The notes beneath the pieces are model-generated. The model worked only from the letters and a program-made list of their open reading frames with translations. It searched no databases and had not been told where the DNA came from. DNA of 17,872 nucleotides from Acidobacteriaceae bacterium UBA1795 (GTDB lineage: Bacteria > Acidobacteriota > Terriglobia > Terriglobales > Acidobacteriaceae): positions 1-17,872 of the forward strand of contig DCFV01000172.1 in NCBI GenBank assembly GCA_002314435.1, written 5' to 3'. Every line of letters starts with the position of its first letter. Positions within the stretch are counted from its first letter, which is position 1. Below, in pieces: positions 6,548 through 12,003 of this stretch. Made by a program: the position numbers and the translations under genes.

Positions 6548-7030
6548 TTATTCGTCCTCGTCGTCGTGACGATGTTCGTGATCTTCGATCACGATGTCGT
6601 GGAAGTGCTCCATGTCCTCAAGCAGCGACTGGAAGCGCTCGTACCACTCGGTGGTGGTTTCATGCAGAAAGGCCATGCCCTGGTAGACAAAGCCGAGCTG
6701 GATGTAGCCGACCATACCGGCGTACTTGCGCAGCCACTGCGCTTCAACCAGTTCACTGGCTTCCTCGTCCGGGAAGTTCATTTCTCCGGCTTCTTCGATG
6801 AGGGCGTCGAGCTCTTCGTGCTCGAGAGTCATTTCACTGAAGGTGATGAAAGGTGCGCCAACGTGCTTCGCCATCTCGACGAAGTCCTTCCACGCATCGG
6901 GATTTTCGTTGCTCTCCCACAGGATGGAAGGGATGTCTTCGGTGACGTAACCGGGCAAGCGGCGCAGGCCGTGCCCTTCAATGAAGGCCACCATGTCGTC
7001 TTTAAGCGAAAGCAGATTTTCCGTACTCAT
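6548..7030 (-). CDS. Small acidic protein of unknown function, upstream of recJ
   Basis: The protein has 160 residues from ATG 7030-7028; a TTG two codons upstream is also open, and neither has a clear Shine-Dalgarno. There is no signal peptide or membrane segment. The chain is strongly acidic (ENPDAWKDFVEMAKHVG, NFPDEEASELVEAQWL) and ends in a His/Asp/Glu-rich tail (DHEHRHDDEDE) that could bind metal. It looks soluble and mostly helical. Its stop is 5 nt before the recJ start, so the two are very probably co-transcribed. I do not recognise the family. Confidence 0.82.
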   Translation of the reverse strand: MSTENLLSLKDDMVAFIEGHGLRRLPGYVTEDIPSILWESNENPDAWKDFVEMAKHVGAPFITFSEMTLEHEELDALIEEAGEMNFPDEEASELVEAQWLRKYAGMVGYIQLGFVYQGMAFLHETTTEWYERFQSLLEDMEHFHDIVIEDHEHRHDDEDE

Positions 7031-7136
7031 AGTCAAGCAATCATTTTCTCAGATGCGGGTGGGGTAGGACGCGGGAATTGTGGAAAGCAGCGGAGCGAGT
7101 GCGAGCCGTTAGTCTGGAGACAGGAGGATCGATCGA

Positions 7137-7487
7137 TTGCCAGCATTTGAACGTCATGTCTTTGTCTGTACGAACGTGCGGCCCGAAGGGGCTCCCCGCC
7201 CTTCATGCGCTTCCAATGGAACCAGTGATGTGCACACCGCGCTGCAGCAGGCGGCGAAGGCCGCAGGGCTGGGTGCGACGGTGCGCATCAACAAGTCCGG
7301 CTGCCTGGACCAGTGCGAGCACGGGCCCACGGTGGTGGTGTATCCGGAAGCCGTTTGGTACGGCAACGTTAAGCCGGAGGACGCCGCGGCGATTGTGCAG
7401 GAGCACCTGGTGGGTGGCCAGCCGATTGAGCGACTGCGCATTGCCGACACCTGCCTGAACGCGAAGAACTGCCCGCATCGCGGCTAG
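7137..7487 (+). CDS. Thioredoxin-like [2Fe-2S] ferredoxin
   Basis: The protein has 116 residues from a TTG at 7137, chosen because AGGAGG (7122-7127) lies 9 nt upstream and the protein begins directly with the domain. Thioredoxin-fold ferredoxins (COG3411 type) hold a [2Fe-2S] cluster with four cysteines. Here they are C11 and C24 in HVFVCTNVRPEG...PSC, then C56 and C60 in SGCLDQCEHGP. The order and spacing fit the family. Additional C105 and C111 near the C-terminus (TCLNAKNCPHRG) are probably not ligands. It is cytoplasmic; its redox partner is unknown. It is single-gene, divergent from the recJ operon and followed by a terminator at 7538. Confidence 0.9.
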   Translation: MPAFERHVFVCTNVRPEGAPRPSCASNGTSDVHTALQQAAKAAGLGATVRINKSGCLDQCEHGPTVVVYPEAVWYGNVKPEDAAAIVQEHLVGGQPIERLRIADTCLNAKNCPHRG

Positions 7488-7537
7488 CGGGGGTTGCAGT
7501 GCGCTGTGTGCCCATCTTTGGGACAGTGACTAGCGTA

Positions 7538-7558
7538 CCGCGCGCTGCGCGGGTTTTT
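7538..7558 (+). terminator. Intrinsic terminator after the ferredoxin gene
   Basis: CCGCGC (7538-7543) pairs with GCGCGG (7547-7552) around a 3-nt loop, followed by GTTTTT. It is short but GC-only, 50 nt after the stop and upstream of the next gene's ribosome binding site. Confidence 0.7.
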
Positions 7559-7607
7559 GTTCACGATGCGCGTGGGGTCCGTCGATAGGCAGAGTGCGGA
7601 GGACCGT

Positions 7608-8051
7608 ATGCAACGCACTCTGTTTGCTTTCCTGCTCGCATGTGAGTCGCCCAGCCTCGCCCTTGGCGCGCCGCCGGTGCCAGTGCATGGCGTTTACCTG
7701 GTCGATTTTCAAGTGCGCCTGGGTGCGGCGCTGCCCACCGGTGCGCTGGTCACCTGCAAAGTCAAAATCGTGCCGGACGCGCCCGCGCCGGGAGAGGCGC
7801 ACCTGCAGCCTCCCGAAACGATGACTGGCGTTGCCAGCGTGCTGGGGACGACTGCGCACTGCGCAGTGGAGCTTCCGTTTGCCTGGGTGGCTGCGGGTGT
7901 TCAACGAGCAGCCACGCTGAGTTATGAGATCGATGCCCAGTCGCAAGCCGGGGTACAGCTTGTTGAGCGCACCGCCGTGGGGCAGAGCGTAGGGCTGCCG
8001 CCGTTGCCGGCGGGGGGCATGGCGCGGATGAATTTCAGCCTGACACTCTGA
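7608..8051 (+). CDS. Small exported protein of unknown function
   Basis: The protein has 147 residues from ATG 7608, preceded by GGAGG at 7598-7602 with 5 nt spacing; the frame is open back to 7557 without support. Residues 1-20 look like a signal peptide (basic start, LFAFLLA core, ALG before AP). The mature part alternates hydrophobic and polar residues (VYLVDFQVRLGA, VTCKVKIV, LSYEIDAQ, ARMNFSLTL), suggesting a beta-sandwich. C50 and C85 could form a disulphide. No family recognised. It may be co-transcribed with the DUF507 pair, 79 nt downstream. Confidence 0.75.
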   Translation: MQRTLFAFLLACESPSLALGAPPVPVHGVYLVDFQVRLGAALPTGALVTCKVKIVPDAPAPGEAHLQPPETMTGVASVLGTTAHCAVELPFAWVAAGVQRAATLSYEIDAQSQAGVQLVERTAVGQSVGLPPLPAGGMARMNFSLTL

Positions 8052-8130
8052 AAAACGCGCGAAGAAGCAGCTATGCGGGCGCCGAGGTGTACACTCAGCG
8101 GGCCGATGCGTTATCCTCGACTTTCAGCCC

Positions 8131-8409
8131 ATGATTTTCTCTCGCGACTACATTGGGTACCTCGCCCGCCGAACGGTCAAGCACCTCGTTGACGCCAAGA
8201 TGATCACCACCAGTGATTTGAAGGCGACCGAGGCGCGAGTGACCACCGGCCTGACCGAAGAGCTGTCGCTCGAGGACCGCATCAACGAAGAGGTGCGCGT
8301 CATCCTGGAGGCCTACTCCGAGGAGATGCGCAAGAGCGGCGCGCAGTACGCCGAGATGTTCAAGAAGGTGAAGACCGAGCTGGCGCGCAAGTACAAGGCG
8401 GTGCTATGA
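8131..8409 (+). CDS. DUF507 family protein, first of a tandem pair
   Basis: The protein has 92 residues and is predicted soluble and mainly helical. The chain MIFSRDYIGYLARRTVKHLV followed by LSLEDRINEEVRVILEAY and KTELARKYKAVL matches the DUF507 pattern of an (I/S)R-type start and an EDRINEEVR core. The family has no established function. Start is ATG 8131; no good Shine-Dalgarno is visible. Its stop overlaps the start of the second DUF507 gene by ATGA, so the two are translationally coupled and may work as a heteromer. Confidence 0.9.
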   Translation: MIFSRDYIGYLARRTVKHLVDAKMITTSDLKATEARVTTGLTEELSLEDRINEEVRVILEAYSEEMRKSGAQYAEMFKKVKTELARKYKAVL

Positions 8410-8681
8410 GGATCAGCCGCGACAAGCTCAACAAGCTGGCCCACACTGTGGCCGACACGCTTGCCGAGATCGACGAGGTCGGCTTTCTGGAGGATCGCAA
8501 CACGATCCGGCAGGAGGCGCGCAAGGCGCTGGAAGTCCTGCTGACGCAGGAAGCGGGCATCGACACAGCGGCCCGCCTCAAGATCGCGTCGCAGCGCAAG
8601 ATCATCCTCGAGGGCTCGCAGGAGTGGGAGATTCTCTACCGCAAGTACTACAACGACGAAGTACGCAAATTGGGCATTTAG
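8406..8681 (+). CDS. DUF507 family protein, second of a tandem pair
   Basis: The protein has 91 residues and starts at ATG 8406 inside the ATGA overlap with the preceding gene. MRISRDKLNKLAHTVADTL, then DRNTIRQEARKALEVLL and EILYRKYYNDEVRKLGI, correspond to the same family layout as its neighbour. In place of the EDRINEEVR core it has DRNTIRQEAR, so the two are diverged paralogues, not a recent copy. Function unknown. Confidence 0.9.
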   Translation: MRISRDKLNKLAHTVADTLAEIDEVGFLEDRNTIRQEARKALEVLLTQEAGIDTAARLKIASQRKIILEGSQEWEILYRKYYNDEVRKLGI

Positions 8682-8708
8682 CCCCTGTTGGCGCCCCGCC
8701 CTCAGGTT

Positions 8709-8736
8709 TTGCGGAGAACCGGATTTTTGATACAGT
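8709..8736 (+). promoter_or_regulatory. Candidate sigma70-type promoter for tRNA-Glu
   Basis: TTGCGG at 8709-8714 and TACAGT at 8731-8736 are separated by 16 nt, and TG one base before TACAGT gives an extended -10. The tRNA begins 36 nt further on. A small GCGGCT/AGCCGC hairpin (8743-8759) lies between them, perhaps marking the leader. Confidence 0.4.
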
Positions 8737-8772
8737 AAGAAAGCGGCTTGTTGAGCCGCCCCCTCCAAGTGT

Positions 8773-8847
8773 GGCGCTATCGTCTAGGGGTTAGGACGTG
8801 AGATTCTCAATCTTAAAACCCGGGTTCGATTCCCGGTAGCGCTACCA
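8773..8847 (+). tRNA. tRNA-Glu (anticodon CUC)
   Basis: It is 75 nt long with encoded CCA (8845-8847). The acceptor stem GGCGCTA pairs with TAGCGCT, with G1-U72. The D-stem is GTCT/GGAC. The anticodon stem TGAGA/TCTTA has the loop TTCTCAA, giving anticodon CTC, which reads GAG. A 4-nt variable region follows, and the T-stem CCGGG/CCCGG has the loop TTCGATT. The CGTCTAGGGGTTAGGA D-arm is typical of tRNA-Glu. Its 3' end is the start of a repeat found again at 10069, consistent with use as an integration target. Confidence 0.96.
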
Positions 8848-8885
8848 GATATTGAACGCTAAAGCTCGCTAAATCAGCGGGCTTT
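8842..8885 (+). repeat. Direct repeat copy 1 (candidate attL) at tRNA-Glu 3' end
   Basis: It begins with CTACCA of the tRNA end and runs through the tRNA terminator to TAAATCAGCGGGCTTT (8870-8885). The copy at 10069-10113 has the same CTACCA, a diverged middle and the identical last 16 nt. The arrangement matches the direct repeats left when a tyrosine integrase inserts at a tRNA 3' end. Confidence 0.45.
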
Positions 8886-8887
8886 TT
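8861..8887 (+). terminator. Intrinsic terminator of tRNA-Glu
   Basis: AAAGCTCGCT (8861-8870) pairs with AGCGGGCTTT (8876-8885), one G-U pair, 5-nt loop, ending in a run of five T. It lies 13 nt after the CCA end. Confidence 0.85.
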
Positions 8888-8966
8888 GTTTGCCCCGAAA
8901 ACCTGCTGGCGCGTCCCAGCGCCCAAAAACGCGTTTCGCGGTACACAAAAATGGTACACACAGTAA

Positions 8967-9198
8967 TTCTGGGTAGACTCCGCTCCCAACGGCCTGCCTG
9001 AGAGGATTGCCCGCCTAATGGGGCACAGTTCGCCGTCCGTTGGCCGCTCGTTACTACATCCACGTTACAGAGACACACGTTGCCGCCGGGTTCGGGAAGT
9101 TTGTCGAGTATCAGACGCGCGATGTTGCAGAAGGACTCGCAGCCGCTTTTCCTCAGCAAGCGAAGCAGTTCAATAGCGAGTATTCCCGTGGCATTTGA
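8967..9198 (+). pseudogene. Remnant C-terminus of a tyrosine recombinase/integrase, frameshifted
   Basis: From 8967 the frame reads FWVDSAPNGLPERIARLMGH, then SSPSV. The segment resembles the ERIARLMGHSS block of tyrosine integrases, which contains the H of the H-x-x-(R/H) active-site motif. After GTT at 9039-9041 the match moves to the +1 frame: dropping one base (G9042) gives AARYYIHVTETHVAAGFGKF, continuing EYQTRDVAEGLAAAF to TGA at 9196-9198. The second part carries the catalytic Tyr region (RYYIHV). An in-frame TAA just upstream (8964-8966) and no N-terminal domain show that the gene is a broken 3' piece. It sits just inside the tRNA-side repeat, where integrases of tRNA-targeting elements usually lie. 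Confidence 0.75.
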
Positions 9199-9336
9199 CC
9201 ACTGAATGCGGCCAAATATCAGCACCAGCTATCGTTTGGCTTGGGGAATGATTAAGTAGTAATTTCCGGGCAGGCGGGGATGCGAGCGGAACAATTCTCT
9301 CGGAGTAGCGCTTAATTCTGAATGCAAACTGTATAG

Positions 9337-9351
9337 GACACTGTTAGTGTC
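9337..9351. promoter_or_regulatory. Candidate operator palindrome upstream of the methyltransferase
   Basis: GACAC TGTTA GTGTC is a perfect 5-bp inverted repeat with a 5-nt centre, directly after GTATAG, which could be a -10 element. Similar short palindromes overlapping promoters are bound by TetR-type repressors, but no regulator gene is present here. It lies 50 nt before the methyltransferase start. The call is weak. Confidence 0.3.
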
Positions 9352-9401
9352 TTCCTCAGACAAAAGAGTTTCGGTAACCCGATCTCCCAGTGGGTGAAAA
9401 C

Positions 9402-10031
9402 ATGGCGCTTAGGCAATTTATGGCAGCACAAATGCGCAAGCCGTGCGGATGGTTCGGATCGACAATCATGCACCCCATTCTGAACCGCCTGAACAGGGCT
9501 GTGATTGAATCGAGTCTTTCGCGCATCAAGATCGAGCCACAGCATTCTGTGCTGGAGATCGGGTTCGGCGGAGGATCCGCGCTGGCCCTGGTAGCCAAAC
9601 GCCTCACCACGGGAACCGTCACCGGCGTGGATCTCTCGCCTGATATGGTCCGCAAAGCCGAGTATCAATTCCGTCGTGAGATTGCAGATGGCCGGATACG
9701 TGTCCAACTGGGAGACATAGCCGCGCTCCCATTCGAGTCGGAATCGTTTGATCGCGTGTTCACCATCAACACGATCTACTTCTGGCAAGATACTTTGCAA
9801 TGTTTCTTGGAAATCAAACGCGTGCTCAAACCTGGAGGGCAGGCTCTTGTTGCTCTTCGTTCGCGTGAGAACATGCAGCGCGTCGCGTTCACGCAACACG
9901 GTTTCCGGCTCTTTTCTCCTGATGAGGTCCAACCGTACATGGCGCAGGCGGGCTTTACCCACGTGAGATCGACCCATGCACGGCAGGGAACACGTTTCGA
10001 CGAAATTCTAGTCTCCGGCTGCAAAGGCTGA
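9402..10031 (+). CDS. Class I SAM-dependent methyltransferase (Methyltransf_11 type)
   Basis: The protein has 209 residues from ATG 9402; a GTG four codons earlier (9390) is also open and neither has a strong Shine-Dalgarno. The SAM-binding motif I is VLEIGFGGG (50-58). The acidic residue after beta-2 is D77 in GVDLSP. Motif II-like VQLGDIAALPF has D105. FDRVFTINTIYFW (117-129) and the LKPGG turn (142-146) complete the fold. The methyl acceptor cannot be told from sequence. The gene is alone between the integrase remnant and a terminator, inside the direct repeats, so it may be cargo of the decayed element. There is no membrane segment. Confidence 0.92.
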   Translation: MALRQFMAAQMRKPCGWFGSTIMHPILNRLNRAVIESSLSRIKIEPQHSVLEIGFGGGSALALVAKRLTTGTVTGVDLSPDMVRKAEYQFRREIADGRIRVQLGDIAALPFESESFDRVFTINTIYFWQDTLQCFLEIKRVLKPGGQALVALRSRENMQRVAFTQHGFRLFSPDEVQPYMAQAGFTHVRSTHARQGTRFDEILVSGCKG

Positions 10032-10068
10032 ACACGCAAGAAACTCTTGCCTGGTTGCTTCACGTGTT

Positions 10069-10113
10069 CTACCAAAAGATTCGACGTTAAGGCCCGTTAA
10101 ATCAGCGGGCTTT
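10069..10113 (+). repeat. Direct repeat copy 2 (candidate attR)
   Basis: It starts CTACCA and ends with the same 16 nt (TAAATCAGCGGGCTTT, 10098-10113) as copy 1 at 8842; the middle is partly conserved (ACGTTAAGGCCCG against ACGCTAAAGCTCG). No intact tRNA lies upstream, as expected for the far end of an inserted element. Chance resemblance of two terminators is the alternative. Confidence 0.45.
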
Positions 10114-10120
10114 GTTTTTT
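10089..10120 (+). terminator. Intrinsic terminator after the methyltransferase
   Basis: AAGGCCCG (10089-10096) pairs with CGGGCTTT (10106-10113), one G-U pair, 9-nt loop, then GTTTTTT. It is close in sequence to the tRNA-Glu terminator. A further 7-bp inverted repeat GAACACG/CGTGTTC spans 10030-10069, just after the stop codon. Confidence 0.85.
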
Positions 10121-10371
10121 GCTCAATAGCTCCTCCTCTTTCACCCCGACGGCAATTTGCGCAACCATCTACACATCATTTGGTTCATAAGCATCAGCTC
10201 CTGCAGCCTGGCTATTCGAGTTCTTGCACCCCCTTTTAAGACCCGGTTGAGAAGCGATGGCCTCCACTTGCATTGCGGCCGAAACTTCGCCAGGTCCCAC
10301 TGTTGACTTGAATCTTCACTCTCGGCGTTGGCCCTCAAGGCGCTCATAATAGAAAGGCAAGGACAACGAGC

Positions 10372-11697
10372 ATGGCGAAAATGGGCACTGATGGGGTAGG
10401 CCGGGTCATCGATGGAAGATTTCCTCTCCTCCAACTGTTGGGCGACTCTGAGTCGGGTGGTGTGTTTCTTACAGAACTGCAGGGAAATGGATCGCAGAAG
10501 GCCGCCATCAAGCTCATTCCCGCTGATGCCGTGGACGCAGAACCACAATTCGCTTGCTGGGAAGCTGCGTCGGCCTTATCGCATCCGCACCTGATGCGCG
10601 TGTTGCACACCGGCACCTGCCAGATCGACGGCGTCCCGCTGTTCTACGCTGTGATGGAATATGCCAACGAGATTCTCTCGCAGATTCTTCTGGAGCGGCC
10701 ACTCACACCCACTGAGACCAGAGAGATGCTCAGCCCCGTCCTCGACGCCCTTTCCTATGTTCATGGGAAAGGCTTCGTGCATGGTTGTCTCAAGCCATCG
10801 AACATCATGGTAGTCGAAGATCAGTTGAAACTCTCTTCAGACAGCCTCAGCGTCGCAGGCAAACTCAGCACCCACCCTCCAGTAAGAGGAGTCTATGACG
10901 CGCCAGAAACTGCCACAGGAGACATCTCCCCGGCCGCGGACATCTGGTCGCTCGGGGCTACCTTGGTCGAGACTCTAACCCAGCATCCGTTGGATTGGGA
11001 CAGGTCAACGCATCGGGACCCGGTTGTGCCGGATTCCATTCCCCAGCCCTTCGCTGCCATAGCGCAGGAGTGTTTGCGCTCGGACCCCGCTCTTCGATGC
11101 ACCCTAGGCGACGTCCGAGCGCATCTTGAACCAGCCCGCACGATCCCGCTCCCGGCCGCCAGAGCCACCCGCAGAACTGTCTCTGCCAAGCTCCGCACAA
11201 CAGCCCTCCTTGCCGCCGTGGCGGTCCTGTTTTTGGTTTTTGCAGTTCTGCAACTGCGATCTCGCCGGACGGAGGTTTCGTCGCCAATTGTCGAGCAGCA
11301 ACCGGTGCCTGCAACCCCCACCCAGCCGCCTGAGGCTCCACTTCCGGAGCCTCAGGTCCCCAAAGCTGCCGCTTTGAAAGGGGCCGTCGCCAGGCAAGTT
11401 TTGCCCGACGTACTCCCCAGCGCGCGCCAGTCAATTCGCGGTCAGGTGAACGTGACAATACGGGTGACTGTCGATCCAAACGGCAGTGTTTTGACAGCGG
11501 TGATTGAATCGCCCGGATCGAGCAGGTATTTCGCCAAAGTATCTCTGCAGGCGGCGAAACAATGGAGATTTACCCCTGCGCAAGTTGATGGGCAATCCGT
11601 TCCCAGCGTCTGGATGCTGCGATTTCACTTCACGCAGGACGCGACAGAGGTCACACCTGCGGAAGTCTCTTCAAAGGCTTCTGCCGGGGATATGTGA
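10372..11697 (+). CDS. Membrane-anchored protein pseudokinase fused to a TonB C-terminal domain
   Basis: The protein has 441 residues from ATG 10372, after AAGG at 10359-10362. Residues 14-253 are a Hanks-type kinase fold: the VAIK-like lysine K47 (AAIKLI), hinge MEYAN, the catalytic loop HGCLKPSN (137-144), APE (177-179) and DIWSLG (190-195). The HRD aspartate is replaced by C139, the Gly-rich loop is degenerate (GDSESGG), and DFG appears as DSL (157-159), so phosphotransfer is unlikely though K47, K141 and N144 remain. One membrane helix lies at about 277-296. A Pro-rich linker (303-332) follows, then a TonB C-terminal-like domain (about 352-420: GQVNVTIRVTVDPNG...AAKQWRFTPA). The kinase half is cytoplasmic and the TonB half periplasmic. 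It appears monocistronic. Confidence 0.85.
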   Translation: MAKMGTDGVGRVIDGRFPLLQLLGDSESGGVFLTELQGNGSQKAAIKLIPADAVDAEPQFACWEAASALSHPHLMRVLHTGTCQIDGVPLFYAVMEYANEILSQILLERPLTPTETREMLSPVLDALSYVHGKGFVHGCLKPSNIMVVEDQLKLSSDSLSVAGKLSTHPPVRGVYDAPETATGDISPAADIWSLGATLVETLTQHPLDWDRSTHRDPVVPDSIPQPFAAIAQECLRSDPALRCTLGDVRAHLEPARTIPLPAARATRRTVSAKLRTTALLAAVAVLFLVFAVLQLRSRRTEVSSPIVEQQPVPATPTQPPEAPLPEPQVPKAAALKGAVARQVLPDVLPSARQSIRGQVNVTIRVTVDPNGSVLTAVIESPGSSRYFAKVSLQAAKQWRFTPAQVDGQSVPSVWMLRFHFTQDATEVTPAEVSSKASAGDM

Positions 11698-12003
11698 GGA
11701 GACTTGCAGCTTTCGCCAATCCTTCGTCTCGGTTTTCCCTCTTCGAGCCAACTCAGACTGCGCAGACCAGCAATTCAGCGGCAGCGGAATTCTGCTTGGA
11801 GGGAGTAGCCACCACAAAAGTTGTAGAAGCTCCTGATCCTTAGGTGTTTGTGGCCGGTGGTAACATGAACCAACCGGGCGCTGCCTTGAGCCCGGCGCAG
11901 CTTGGGTGTGTTTCGTTGCGGGCGATGACACGAACGATTGGCGCATATATAGTGCATTTGTGCCAGCAGGCGTTCTTTTAGATTGCTTTTGTAGTGGGGC
12001 CAT
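11698..12003 (+). other. 306-nt intergenic region with a candidate promoter
   Basis: No coding region, RNA gene or convincing terminator was found here. Long minus-strand frames cross it only as extensions of shadows of the PilZ gene. It holds the candidate promoter listed at 11925. Confidence 0.6.
11925..11953 (+). promoter_or_regulatory. Candidate promoter for the PilZ protein gene
   Basis: ATGACA (11925-11930) and TATAGT (11948-11953) are separated by 17 nt, ending 50 nt before the ATG. The -35 differs from TTGACA at the first position, and the surrounding ATATATAG is the only AT-rich spot in the interval. Confidence 0.35.

Noticed and set aside
10030..10074. GAACACG/CGTGTTC stem ending in CTACCA, resembling a tRNA acceptor
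   Set aside because: The enclosed ~26 nt is too short for a tRNA and holds only one small hairpin; more likely a 3' UTR structure.
10141..10548. 135-residue minus-strand frame before the pseudokinase gene
   Set aside because: It overlaps the pseudokinase coding start and has no recognisable domain or ribosome binding site.
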